Assembly (NCBI RefSeq): GCF_963678635.1
Contig: NC_087070.1
Location: forward strand, 50,013,467 to 50,077,466
Direction: 5' to 3'
Source: Symsagittifera roscoffensis
Taxonomy: Eukaryota > Xenacoelomorpha > Acoela > Convolutidae
Length of the DNA stretch: 64,000 nucleotides
Below, in pieces: positions 31,200-42,368 of the stretch (its first letter is position 1; each line of letters opens with the position of its first letter). Below the pieces are notes generated by a model. It was not told the origin of the DNA, ran no database searches, and saw only the letters and a list, made by a program, of their open reading frames with translations. The position numbers and the translations under genes are program-made.

Positions 31200-32020
31200 T
31201 GAATGGTCGAGAAAACAAGAGGCAACAAAACAAGAAAGAGAATTAGAAGAATTTAGAAGTTTTAGAACTTCTAAACGACGAAAAAAGAAGAGAACAAAGG
31301 AGTGATGAAGAAAACTTAAAACTCAGAATTGTTTTATGTGTGTGAAAAACTCAAGTGAGAAACCAAGCAACCAAGTTGTAATTGAAAACTGAAACATTTT
31401 GTTGAGTTTTGAAATTGTTGCATTTATAAATTTGCATTTTGATTTTAGCAGAAGTGGCTTTAGAGACACTTATTATTTATTTAGAAAGGCTTAAGGGAAG
31501 AGTATATTTAAATATTCCAGCCTGCATGATTGTTTTTAATCACTTAGGAAGACTGATCACTTTGTGGTGACATGAAAAACTTGAGTAACTTCTTGAGGAG
31601 GGAGGTTGTTGCATTGTTCTTTCTAACCACAAAGTTTCTTAGTTTTAATATTCAGGACAATAAACAAGCAAGATTTCCAAAGGGAAGGAGCATAGTAGGA
31701 TAATTTTAGCTTGTTGGTTGGCAGGACTGTCCTGCAAGCCAACACCTTTTAAATCTAAGAAAAAAAGTTTTAATCGGGACATTGACAATGGAAGTCAGAA
31801 AATATGTTTTATCTTAAGTCATATCCTTAATGTGCAGATTAATGAAAGAATTTGGAGGCTATAGTGATGTAGTATGATGCCATTTATATTCTGCAGTGAG
31901 TCGATGTGACGTGGATAAAAGTAATTTCGTGCATTTTGTAAATTCTGTTCGATGACACTGTAACCATTTTACGAACATTGCGCGATTCAATGAGGACATT
32001 GACCGGACTGTCCGGGGAGT
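31200..32020 (+). other. 3' untranslated region of the giant element
   Basis: No open frame of note. AT-rich sequence from the part C stop to the polypurine tract. It includes a short inverted stretch TTGGCAGGACTGTCCTGCAAGCCAA near 31716 (TTGGC...GCCAA and GGACTGTCC palindrome). Confidence 0.7.
32008..32020 (+). promoter_or_regulatory. 3' polypurine tract
   Basis: TGTCCGGGGAGTA directly abuts the 3' LTR. The purine core GGGGAG is where plus-strand DNA synthesis should start. The diverged minus-strand relative has GTCCGGGGAGTA at its own LTR border, although the LTRs themselves differ greatly, so this short sequence is under constraint. Confidence 0.75.
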
Positions 32021-32909
32021 ATGTGACATTCGACCAGAATGGCCAAAATGCAATCTCTGCAGAATTCGGAATTTTAGCAGTAAGCCTTCCGGATTGGTGG
32101 TTTTTAAGAACTAAGGGCGTTATTGGAACGTTTAGCCAAACGGTGAGGGCTGGAATATTCGAATGATGACGTCACATTTCTTAGAAATGCTGAAACGGCC
32201 ATTTTAACAAAAAACGAGAGAAGAAACACAACAACATTAGTTGCGCTGACGATAGCAACGACAATCGTGATAAGAAAAACAGCAGCAGATTGCAGAAAAC
32301 GTTCCGAGTTGCAACTATTGTGCTGCTACAATAGTTGCAAGGCCGTTGCGAACAACGGTGAAGGGTAAGAAATCAGCCTTCCGGATTGGGAAGAAATCGA
32401 GATCAACGGGCTTGATTCACCGGATTCAAGAACCCGGAGGGGTCTCGGGACGGAAAACTTTTATTGACTCGTGTGAACTTTTAGCATCCTGTCATGTCCT
32501 GACTTGAATTTAATTGATATTTGGATTAGTTTTGACAAGGATGAGGTGCTAGGAGTTGGGGGAAAGGGTTGATCCATCTTCGATGGAGATGATGATTTTT
32601 ATCTACTGAACAAAAACAATAGTAATATAATAAGTAGTAACCCTGTTTTTAGGAGTGACCTCGTGGTCTGGGGATACTGAGACCCAGCCATGAGCTCACT
32701 ATTTGCATGTAATTAAGTTAATTTGAGCGTTCTGGTCGAAGCCGGAGAACAGTAACGTTTTTGTCGACCCGATGTTAGAAAGACCACCGAAAAGTACTGG
32801 CTTCGTAGAGACGGTGAAAAGCATACAAAGCTCTGTTTAGACGCTAGCCAGTCGTCTTAAGACTTAGTTTTGTTATCCGTCGATATGTATCTTCCGGGCG
32901 AATGTTACA
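32021..32909 (+). repeat. 3' LTR (889 bp)
   Basis: Matches the 5' LTR along its whole length, lacking the 24-base insert near the ATATTC/GAATGATGACG position. Starts TGTGACATTCG, ends CGAATGTTACA. Near identity of the two LTRs implies a recent insertion. Confidence 0.95.
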
Positions 32910-33169
32910 ATTCCACCTATGTTGGACAAACGGTCCGGCATTTGACCACGCGGATTGAAGAGCATCACAAGGAAGATTCGCCAGTAGGGCAACATTTGAG
33001 AGAATGTGACAGGGATGGTAAGAGCGCTGAGCTTAAGTCTGAGATTATAGATCAATCAAGTAACATACAGAAACTCCTCACTCTGGAGGCCTTACATATT
33101 TGGAAAGAACGCCCCAGAATTAACACGCGCGAGGAGTTCAGGAGCAGGGAGCTGACATTAAAATTATAG
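32910..33169 (+). pseudogene. Penelope-like element, GIY-YIG downstream half
   Basis: Resumes the frame broken at 8575. It encodes STYVGQT (the YIG half of the GIY-YIG motif), RIEEH, SPVGQHL and a terminal EALHIWKERPRINTRE, the usual end of a Penelope-like endonuclease. GIY-YIG nucleases nick the genomic target during Penelope integration. The domain is intact apart from the 24-kb insertion that splits it. Confidence 0.88.
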
Positions 33170-33528
33170 TACATGTTTAAACATGACTAAAAATTGCAAT
33201 TTTTGAAAAAATAAACTGACATGTCAGTTTGGATGAAACATCAAATCGAAAAATTATGACTCAAGTAACAAAAAAGTATGGAAATTGTCATAATCGATGA
33301 AATAATGATTACGTAATAACAGATGTAAGAATGTGATTGGTTAAAAATTTCTAACATGTTCTTTTTGAATTTCATACATGAATCTTTGATCATTTTATTG
33401 TAAATAAAAAATCTTATATCCTGACGATGCACTAAATGTGCGAAAACGTTTGAATTAACAATTTTAAAAAATTCTTTTTCTTCAATAAGAACACGCAACT
33501 CGACATGAGAAAAAATAATATACATATG
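33170..33528. other. Penelope 3' flank, non-coding
   Basis: AT-rich sequence with small palindromes (GTACATGTTTAAACATGAC, AAAAATTGCAATTTTT, ACTGACATGTCAGT near 33168-33231) and the hammerhead-like motif. Probably the element's 3' untranslated region. Confidence 0.5.
33421..33452 (+). ncRNA. hammerhead-ribozyme-like motif of the Penelope element
   Basis: About 250 bases after the Penelope stop lies CTGACGA, then a 4-bp stem GCAC/GTGC with a 5-base loop, then GAAA and ACGTTTG. This matches the core order of hammerhead ribozymes (CUGANGA, stem II, GAAA), which Penelope-like elements are known to carry. One extra U between CUGACGA and the stem departs from the textbook core, and stems I and III are not obvious, so it may be degenerate. 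Confidence 0.45.
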
Positions 33529-36053
33529 TTACAAATAAAAAATTTCGTCGAAAGTTATTTTGTCATTTATTGTTCCGAGTACGCAAGCGGCTTTCGCAAT
33601 CTGTTTTACCAGGGAGATTCTCTGTTTTAAAAAGCTGCCTGCTCTGGGTTCCTCAGTGCATATGCTTAGGTTCTTACAAAGCTTGCTCAAAAAAATTTCT
33701 GTGCTGGGTCCGGCCGCGCCCTGAATTTCAAAAACTAGCGGTTGAAAAAGATATCCACCATCTACAAGATCTTTATACTTTTTTTTTTGGCTCTTCCGCT
33801 TCAGCGGCAGCCGTACCAGGGTTACAAACAGACCCGGCATTTTTCCTACAAGGAGCTAAGGAGTCTAGTACCGTTACATCCCACAAGAGCTGCTTACCAA
33901 CAGCCCATGGAACGAGCGTCAAACCGCCGTCTGGTCGCTTCTGATAGGTCCTGTAGAGGTGTCGTGGTTCTAAAACAGACGGAATGTGAGTAGAAGATAA
34001 ACTCAGCTTTATAAGGGCATTCAGGCTAGAATACCTAGAGAATCTCCCTGCAATTTTGAGGCAAGAAAGACCATGCCAACCATCCTCGGTAACGTCTTTT
34101 CCGCACACGCATTTATGCCGTTCGCATATTTTTGAGCCTAATCGAAGTCCTATCGCAATTCTAAGTTGTTGGTTCGACAGTTTTAATCTTAAATTTTTGC
34201 ACGGAATGACGTTCAACCATTGGGAGCCAAATCTATCTTGGAACGCGTTGAATGTTTTTATGTCCGTTGTTTCGAGTCGTAAAATCAAGTCTGCAATTTC
34301 GCTGTCAAAAATTGGCTCCATTCAATTTTTTTGGATATCATTTTCCGGAGCCATTTCAATTTTTCCAAATTCAAACCACCGTTTAAGCGCATCATCATAG
34401 GTTCCATCCACATGCTCCAAACCAAAGATTTCGCTCAAGGCATCTTTCGCTCCTACTGCTGAGGCTAAGAAAGCGGGTAAAGCGAGTAGACGAGCGGAAG
34501 AAACGCCCAAGCCGCCTTTGGGTGCCGGGAGAATTGCTTGTAAAAACTGGTTATCATCCATTTTCACGTTAGTGTACTTGCATAAAGAATTTCTTAGAAA
34601 ACTGTCGTACCGTTCCAAAAAATCATTTTCTAAAAAACAAGGACTCGTACGCAAAAAATATAGGAGTTTTGGCATGCTAAAGCAATTTTTCAGGAGGTAA
34701 AAACCATAATGGGCATCTAGTTTGTCAGTGACATCCGAGATTTTTTCAAGCTCCTCAATTTTTTTTGTCGAGCAATTCTTTTCGGCAAAGTTCGCCGATT
34801 GGAGATCATAAAATGAGGAGTTCTTCTTTTGTTTTTATTTTTATTTTGGGGCATATTTTACGAAATTGTGTTAAAATTGAATTATACTGTGTACTAGTAG
34901 TCGGTACCAAAAAACAAAGTTCGCACTTCTCAGTGTTAAAGCTCAGGCCGTAAATATGTTCCTATTTCAGAAAGTTTTTAAGGTCCCGGAGTACTACCTT
35001 ATAGTCGTCGGCTAAATTTCCATCATCTAAATACCAGATATTAATTTTCGACTCCAACTGTTTGACTAGTGTATGAATTGTTTCCGCAAAAAGGGGCTTC
35101 AGGATCACCTTGCTGAGTTCCGTCTTCTGACATTATGACAGAGCTTCCGTAAAAAAGGTAACTAGGTTTACCATACGCGCAATGGTTGTAATTATATAAT
35201 TCGGGGCGATTTGAATAAACATGATTCAGCATTGTTTCTCTATTTTTAGAGTTGAAGATATTCTTAAAACCTAGTTTTAAAAGAACAGTGCACATTGGAT
35301 TGTCGTCGCGTTCAATAAGGTTTCCAAACGAGTGTGCTGCTATTTCTGCTCCTCGTTTGGTACCGCATCCGACCTATAGGTTTCCGAAAAAAGTTTGTCG
35401 CTCGGAGAGGGCCTTGCTTCCAGCGCATTTAGACGCGATACGTCTCAGCATGTTGCCTATGGCAATCGGTCTCAACCCTCCGTCTATCTTTATGAGGGCG
35501 ATAAGCTTTGCGCCAAAAAAGAAAGGTCTTAGGGGTTCGGGTATTTTGCCATCTCCAAAGAGGTTTATCAGCTTAGTAAGCGATTTCAGAAAATTAAGTC
35601 CTCCACTGCCATTCGACTTACAAACAAGATCTTTAAAAAATTTGAGGAACTATTTTATCAGGAACTGCTGCTGATCCGTTCGGAAAGGACATTATTGCTT
35701 TGTATAGGTCAAAATTGGTTAAGAAAAAACTATCAAAATTTTCTGGATTTGCAGCTGCAAAATTTGGCTAGCTGAGGGTCCTTAGACAACAATTTTTGAT
35801 AGTTATCAGTTGAAAAAGAAGCAATTTTGTCATCCGAAGCAGCAAACCTTATTCCTCCCTTTACATTTCCTTCATCGAGTTTAATACTTATTAGTTTTAT
35901 TCTCTGCTCGAGGTCACTCAGAGGCGGGCTTGAAACATGGGGATGCGGTTTTGGCAGTGACACGTCATTTGCTCGAATGATTTTATTTATCAAATAGCTC
36001 ATGCTTGTGGTCTGTTTGCGTCCACTTCTTTTCGGTTGCTCCAAAAAAAACAA
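33529..36053 (-). pseudogene. degenerate LINE reverse transcriptase with YLDD box
   Basis: Minus-strand remnants, in order: an N-terminal block (LEQRIKLISIKLDEGNVKGG, about 35930-35820), a fingers region with GGLRPIAIG (about 35480), a GTQQGDPEAPF block (about 35110), the catalytic WYLDDG box (35018-35036), a LRTSPCF...PKGGLGVSSARLLALPAFLAS block (about 34640-34450), and a C-terminal domain with GKQLLWDVTVLDSLAP (about 33880) and FEIQGAAGPSTEIFL (about 33720). At least one stop (near 35380), several frame breaks (near 35095 and 34320) and replacement of the motif-A aspartate (LKLGFKN) show it is dead. It differs in type from the LINE at 6266. Family assignment is not attempted. Confidence 0.85.
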
Positions 36054-36461
36054 GAACGACGCTAAAAAAAATTAGCCATTTTGTAACATCTTCTACATTG
36101 TAGACGATGTCATTTATTTTGTCCGACAGACTTTCCGCCAAGGGAACACGCGAGTCTTTTGGTACTCTCTTGAGTTACAATGATATATGCCAGTCGGTCA
36201 CACCACAAAAGTTTTCGGTCGAATTGGTTTTTTCAAAACTTTAAATTGGCCCTGTCATGCTGTTTTCTCGCAGTAACTGAAAACGGGAAATCGGGACAGC
36301 CGATTTCACAACTGCGATTAACACGCTCAAAAACACGATCTTGAGTCCAATTGCTATAGGTAGTAGAAGTAGTAGTAGTAACAGACTTAATTTACCCTTA
36401 AATAAAGGAATACACAAATGGCTACTCATAAGCAATTACAGAAACCAAGTGTTGGAATGAT
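36054..36461. other. spacer with AGT-rich microsatellite
   Basis: No gene seen. It includes a short AGT/AGA microsatellite at 36360-36380. It lies between the LINE remnant and the LTR of the minus-strand giant-element relative. Confidence 0.6.
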
Positions 36462-37338
36462 TGTAACAGTCGCCTTCTTAAGTCACATATTAGTTAAAGA
36501 AAAATAGGCCCTATAACCATTGGCTCAAGAGTCAGGGACACTATCTCTTGTGTTTTTCTACCTCAAGCGGTCGGAGCCAATTCGGTTCACTTGCGACATG
36601 AGACTAAAACCCGCGTTACAGCTTAAAGGCCACTAACATAATACCCCCACTCTAGAGAATAAGAACGCCCCCATGCTTAGGTCTCGAAATACCCTAAACA
36701 CACGAACGCCGTTAAAAACAGGATCGGAACCTTATGTATAGTTACTTTTTATTAGACAGTGGAACTTTGATCCATTTCAGATGGATCAACCTAAAAACTC
36801 TCCCTAACTCAACATAACAACATAAAACACACTCAAGAAAAGTAAATTAGGTACTCACATACCGACACGACCTCTAAAATTGAGCAAATAAACTATAAAG
36901 CAACTCTAGAATTTATTGGGTAATTGAGTTTAACTCGAGAAGTTTGAAATAAGTAAGTTTCAACTCAATAAAAAAGTTTTTGGTCTGGACCGTTGGACAG
37001 CTTCAGCTGTCCACCTTTCCACCGAAGGTTCACTCTGGTCCACTTTTATTTACTTCTCCTCCACTCGCAATCACCTTCTGCCAAGGATAAGACAGCTCTA
37101 CTCTCGTTCGATTTTTGTGTTGAAAATTGCGAATAGCATGTTCCCGCTGCTAATTCTGACTACTTTCGCGCGATTGTAGTTCGAATCATCTGATCTTAAT
37201 TTTCTGGTATTTTCAGTTGTCGCGAAAAACTTGAGCATGACATGCTCAATTGGAATTTTTGAAAAATTGTATTTCACCCCAAAATCAAGACTAAACGTTT
37301 TGTCAAGGTCAAACTTTCAAATATGACCGACTGGCACA
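36462..37338 (-). repeat. 3' LTR of the minus-strand relative (877 bp)
   Basis: Read on the minus strand it begins TGTGCCAGTCG and ends CGACTGTTACA, an inverted repeat with two mismatches, and follows a polypurine tract identical to that of the main element. Length is close to the main LTRs. Internal similarity is limited to patches such as GTTGATCCATCT. The left partner LTR is not in the window. Confidence 0.8.
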
Positions 37339-37350
37339 TACTCCCCGGAC
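37339..37350 (-). promoter_or_regulatory. polypurine tract of the minus-strand relative
   Basis: GTCCGGGGAGTA on the minus strand, immediately before the LTR. The upstream GCGATGAGGACAT context also matches the main element (GCGATTCAATGAGGACAT). Confidence 0.75.
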
Positions 37351-37594
37351 TCAAGATCGATGTCCTCATCGCGTGTCGTCGTCTGTCAGTGAGCCCCCCG
37401 AAAATTGAGTTCGTCTCAAGATAAAGTGCCAGTGATCATTTGCAAAAGTCTGCAGCAGATGCACCCTGAACTTCCGCTTTGTAAGGTAATGATTAAAATG
37501 TCTTTTGTTTTGCCCATTCAAAAAATTGTCATGCAGCATTTTGATTTATATATTGTAGATATAATATACTAGTAACAAAATTTTTTATAAAAAT
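37351..37594 (-). other. 3' untranslated region of the minus-strand relative
   Basis: Short AT-rich non-coding segment between the polypurine tract and the end of the third-region coding remnant. Confidence 0.6.
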
Positions 37595-40500
37595 TTATTT
37601 TCCGTGCCCTCGAGCCCCTTTTTCTTTCGCCGGCTCACGACTCAAGAACCAATCCGTGAACACCCTCTTCAGTTCGTGCCCCTTGTCTTCGAGGTACTGG
37701 GTCCTGACACACTCGACACAATCATCGGAACTGGTTACGATCGCTTTCCATGCCTTCAGCTGTTCGTAGGCCCGCATCCACTCCCTTTGCTCTTGCAGCC
37801 GTTTCGCTTGATTCGGCAGACCCTTCACTTTAGATTCCCTATTCAAGCAAAAGGAATTGTGCAAACTTAGGCTCACGTTCTTCGCCAAGTCCTCGTCCAA
37901 TATCAATTCCCTTGCTTTGGTGTTATCTCGAGACACTCTACCAAATCTTTTCCAAAACGTGGTAATGCCATTACAATGAGTTAGCAAGGTTCCTTTGAAG
38001 GCCTCTGGCCCGATCACGGCTAGGAACTGTCAATATTCTTTCTGATGCTTCTTCATGTGATTCTTCGTGTACAGCCAAGACGTCAGTGTCGCTCGAAACC
38101 ATGAAAAGAATCTCATGCGACTCCACACGTGCCTCACCTCTTTGGGCACAGCGAAAACTTTACACGCATACACGCAGTCTCGAACAACTCAAGTCTCCGA
38201 TGGCATGTATTGACTCCACTGTTGGTTCGCTGAACTCTCGATATTTCGTCACGTTCTCCTCGATCCATCGCAACGCATCGAGCTCACCAAAGAAAGAGTG
38301 ACCTTCTTCTGGTGACTGGGTATCCCTATTGACCGAATTTCTTCCACGTCCTTTATCAAGCAGAGGTTTGAGTGCTCCGGGTAACAAACCGTCTGTGCCA
38401 GACAATGACATGGGCATTAGCCATGTGTCAGTGTGATGCTCCGGAGGTTGCGTTCTCCCGAAGCTTCCAACAGAGACTCAAACTCCATCATCTTCTCATG
38501 TGTTACGTCATTTTCTTCCATAGCTGGGGCACTTTTCATCCCTTTCCCGATCGTGATCTGTCTCTCGAAATCACTCGTGTTTTCGCTCTCTAAGCTCAAG
38601 AGTTCCTCGCCCCAGACATCTCTCAAGTTCTCTTTTTGATCGCTCGACACAGCTCCCAGGATCTTCCTCAACAGTCTGTGTGAGTGATGAGACATTCGAG
38701 CCAGGCGTACACACTTGTGTACCGAGAAGGCTTTGTCAATTAACATCCTCTGACTGGATGCCTCCACCATCGCAACATGTAATGGGTAGTGACTTCCACA
38801 AAAATTGGCCATTACCGATCCCACCAGAGATTTTGCATTCGTCGGCAGACTGTAGGCTTCACTCACGGGAAACCCCTTCTCCGCCTCAAGACTAATCTTC
38901 CATCCTCTGATGCGCTTTTGGACCATTTGTAACACTCCAGGCCATGACTCCATGCTCAACGCCGTCACCAATTGGTGTTCGGATTCCAGCATCTCCAGTG
39001 ATTGCAAGCTGCACATCCTCGAGAGGAATCCCAATGCCGTCGCTATGTTCACTGTGGTGCTCGCATAGCATTCAGCCACAATCTGCACCTCACTTTTTTC
39101 TTTCTCCGTCATGTCACCAAACCACGTGGCTAATTCCTCCTTCTGAAAAGATTGTATTCTGACGCAGGATCGTCCGTCACGAGAATGCTCTCCAACTCCA
39201 CACACTAGGTCCAGACAATTACCCGGTTCCATCTTCTTCACTAACTTGTCCAGCTTGCTTGTTGTTTCCTCCGATTCCTTTCGATGAGGTAGGATTAGTT
39301 TGTGCACCACGTTCAGTTTCCCCAAGTCCTCATCATTCGCTGGTGACAGTCTCACTCGCTCCGTGACTGCTTCAATCAAACTCGCATGGGGATGTGGGAA
39401 CCAAGAGAGTCTCAGCAACTTCCAAACAGTCCCGAAATTCGTAATCAACATGTCGTTTCCAACTCCCATCTTTAGTTCCACCCTCTTGTTCGAGCGCGGC
39501 ACGCTGATCACTTCTGGCATCTTCTCAAGTAACAGACCTAGGCTTGGCCTTTCCCTTTCCGTCGGGTCAATCTCAGTGATTTTCTCCGTCCAGAACTTTA
39601 ACAATTCCGCCACCTCAAAGTTCATGAAGACGCGTTTCTGGCCTGCGAATCCAGGAAAGGGTTATGAGCTATTCCCATAACTCCAGACACATATTAATAC
39701 CCTCCCCGTTTTGCGGGCTTCGAATAGTCTTCTGCTCGGGCTAAATTACGATGCAGGGGTGAAGGTGTCAACGGATCTGCTGCCTTATATTCAGTGAGGG
39801 ACACGTATAGAACTCCTGCCGCATCCAACTTTCGTCCCTCCTGTTGCAGCTCTACTTCTTGCAATCCATAAGGTGCCCGATATTTTCTCGTGCGAAATTT
39901 CATTTCATCCTTCAGGGCTAGGTGATCTTCCTCCACGATCATCCTTCCGTCATCATAGATGGGCAGCTTGCTCTCGAGTCCTGCCTTCTCAAGAGTTTTC
40001 AGCACTTCCCGAACCTCATACTTTGGAGGCATCGAACCCCGCATACTCTTTGCTTGTGTGGTCCACGAACTTATCTTGGTTTCAGAGGTACGGAAATACA
40101 CCGCTGCCGAATACCCGATGAACAAGGGGTTCCGTGAACGTCTTTTGCTGCTGCTCCACCGTTGCTCTCGCGTGTAGGGAAGGGACTAACATGGGGCTAT
40201 TCATCCCCAGCGTCATCCGCCTCACCATCGGGAACTCAGGAATCCTGGCGGGCAACACCTCCCGGTCAAATATTGTCTCCAGCTCCCTCTTCGTAAACTC
40301 GAAGCTCTTCGTCCAGGCTGGGATCCTCAAGACTTCCCTCGTGTCTTTTGCTATCGGGTTCAAGTTTCAGACTTTCGGGTACACTTCGATGGGACCTTCT
40401 CGCTTTCGCCCCCATCCTGCATTGCAGTTGACCGCTGACATTGAGCACTATTAGCTCTGGGTCCTTTATCTTTCCGAAGAGTACTGTCACACTCATTCGC

Positions 40501-42368
40501 GCTCTCAATTCTTCTGGTCGGCACCAGTTTAGTGCCGTCCCATCCAGAACGCCGATCAGGCTCACGTGCACCACCGAGTGTCGGTACGCTGCCAAAAGCT
40601 GATCCGGGAAGGCGTACGTCACGTCTGGCCCATGACACAGGTCACCACCTCTCCCAGTCCCCTGATCATCCCAACGGGATCAGATCTCATGGCCAAGCAC
40701 AAGTCGGTCAGGAGAGGTATTCCTCCATTCGCCTCCCTCACTTCTTCTCTCGTCTTTGCGCTTCTCTCTTCGCCAGCCAAATGGCTGTTCTGCATCAGGA
40801 GATATTCCACTAGCAGCGTTTTTAGTCCAGCAGCACACTTTTAGGAATAAGTCTTTGGACTCGGGTGGCCTTATCACCGACAGGGGTTCCCCATATTTCA
40901 TCAGTCGATGAAATGTCGTCAGCTCCCCATATGTGAGGAGTATCAGGGTCAAGTATCCGTCAATTTGAAGCGTCTCCACACCTCTGCTGAACATATATGC
41001 TGGGCCCATGTTGAACAGGTACCTGGGGTATACCAAGTACAAGGCCAGTAGGAGGTTGATTAGCATACTCAAGAGTTCCTGCACGAACGCCTCGAAGATC
41101 GCGTTCTCCGCGTATAACACCTTGTTTATGCACTTCTTTTACCAGAATGAACTCAAGAATCTCAAGATCTCGTGTGACTTCCGGGTCCTCAATTCGCCCT
41201 TCGCACGCTCCCTCCAGAAGCCTCCAATAGTCACTTCGTTTGCTGCCTTGACGAATCTCCCCATCGCTATCTCTCTCTTTTCTGCTACTTCCAGCTGTTC
41301 CTCCAGAAACTCCCACATTTGCTTCACCATGTAAACTCGAAGCTCTTCGTCCAGGCTGGGATCCTCAAGACTTCCCTCGTGTCTTTTGCTAATGGTTTCA
41401 AGTTCCAGAATTTTGGGTAGACTTCGATGGGACCTTCTCGCTTCCGCCCCCATCCTGCATTGCAGTTGACCCCTGAAATTGAGCACTATTAGCGTTGGTT
41501 CCTTTATCTTCCCGAAGAGTACTGTCTCACTCATTCGCGCTCTCAAGTCTTCTTGTCGGCACCAATTTAGTTACGTCCCATCCAGAACGCTGATCAGGCT
41601 CACGTGCTCCACCGAGTGTCGGTACGCTGCCACAAGCGGATCCGGGATGGCGTACGTCACGGCTGGCCCATAAACACAGGTCACCACCTCTCCCAGTCCC
41701 CTGATCATCCCCACGGGATCAGATCTCATGGCCAAGCCCAAGTCGGTCAGGAGATTTATTCCTCCATTCACCTCCCTCACTTCTTCTCTCGTCTTTGCGC
41801 TTCTCACTTCGCCTGTCAAATGCCTGTTCTGCATCAGTGGATATTCCACTAGCAGCGTCTTCAGTCCAGCAGCACACTTGTAGGAGTAAGTCTCTGGACT
41901 CGGTTGGGCCTTGATCACCGACAGGGGTTCCCCATATTTCATCAGTCGATGAAATGTCGTCAGCTTCCTAATGTGTCAGGAGTATCAGGGTCAAGTATCC
42001 GTCAATTCGAAGCGTCTCCACACCTCTGCTAAACATATATGCTGGGCACATGTTGAACAGGTACCTGGGATATACCAAGTACAAGGCCAGTAGGAGATTG
42101 ATTGACATACTCAAGAGTTCCTGCACGAACGCCTCGAAGATCGCGTTCCCCGCGTAGAATACCTTGTCCATGTACTTCTTTTCCCAAAATGGACTCAAAA
42201 ATCTCAAGATCTCGTGTGATTTCTGGGTTCTCAATTCGCTCTTCGCATGCTCCCTCCAGTAGCCTCCATTAGTCACTTCGTTTGCTGCCGTGACGAATCT
42301 CCCCACCGTCATCTCTCTCTTTCCTGCTACTTCCAGCTGTTCCTCCAGAAACTACCATATTTGCTTCA
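37595..42368 (-). pseudogene. third coding region part C, minus-strand relative
   Basis: Collinear with part C of the main element but diverged at about half or more of its residues. Recognisable blocks: AFKGTLLTH and HNSFCLNRES (37595-38017), RWIEENV (near 38250), a long open block at 38417-39625 that includes CGVGEHSRDGRSC, then FIGYSAAV...Y (near 40100) and further N-terminal blocks to 42312. About 600 residues present in the main element (roughly residues 545-1190) are missing at a deletion near 39690. Several frame breaks and a TAG at 42352 (glutamate in the duplicated copy near 41318) disable it. A 1.04-kb tandem duplication lies within. Confidence 0.88.
40293..42368 (-). repeat. tandem duplication, 1,038-bp unit
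   Basis: Unit 40293-41330 is repeated at 41331-42368 in the same orientation. Both begin GTAAACTCGAAGCTCTTCG and differ by scattered substitutions. The duplication lies within the third-region remnant and duplicates roughly its first 340 part C residues. Confidence 0.85.

Larger units (their letters stand above)
8576..32909 (+). mobile_element. giant Ty3-type LTR retrotransposon, 24.3 kb
   Basis: The element is bounded by two near-identical LTRs whose ends form an imperfect inverted repeat (TGTGACATTCG and CGAATGTTACA). Between them lie, in order, a 2.9-kb leader, gag, protease, reverse transcriptase, RNase H, integrase with a C-terminal macro-like domain, and an about 9-kb extra coding region with an SGNH-hydrolase domain. 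The order PR-RT-RH-IN and the GPF motif after the integrase core mark the Ty3 group. At 24 kb it is several times the usual 5-10 kb of Ty3 elements. It is nested inside a Penelope-like element and flanked by a short target duplication. Its coding regions are more GC-rich than the surroundings. I know of no named family that matches, but could not search. Confidence 0.93.

Noticed and set aside
8576-32909. Maverick/Polinton or other DNA element because of the large size
   Set aside because: LTRs with TG...CA ends, polypurine tract, gag zinc knuckles, reverse transcriptase and RNase H identify an LTR retrotransposon; no DNA polymerase B or packaging ATPase is present.
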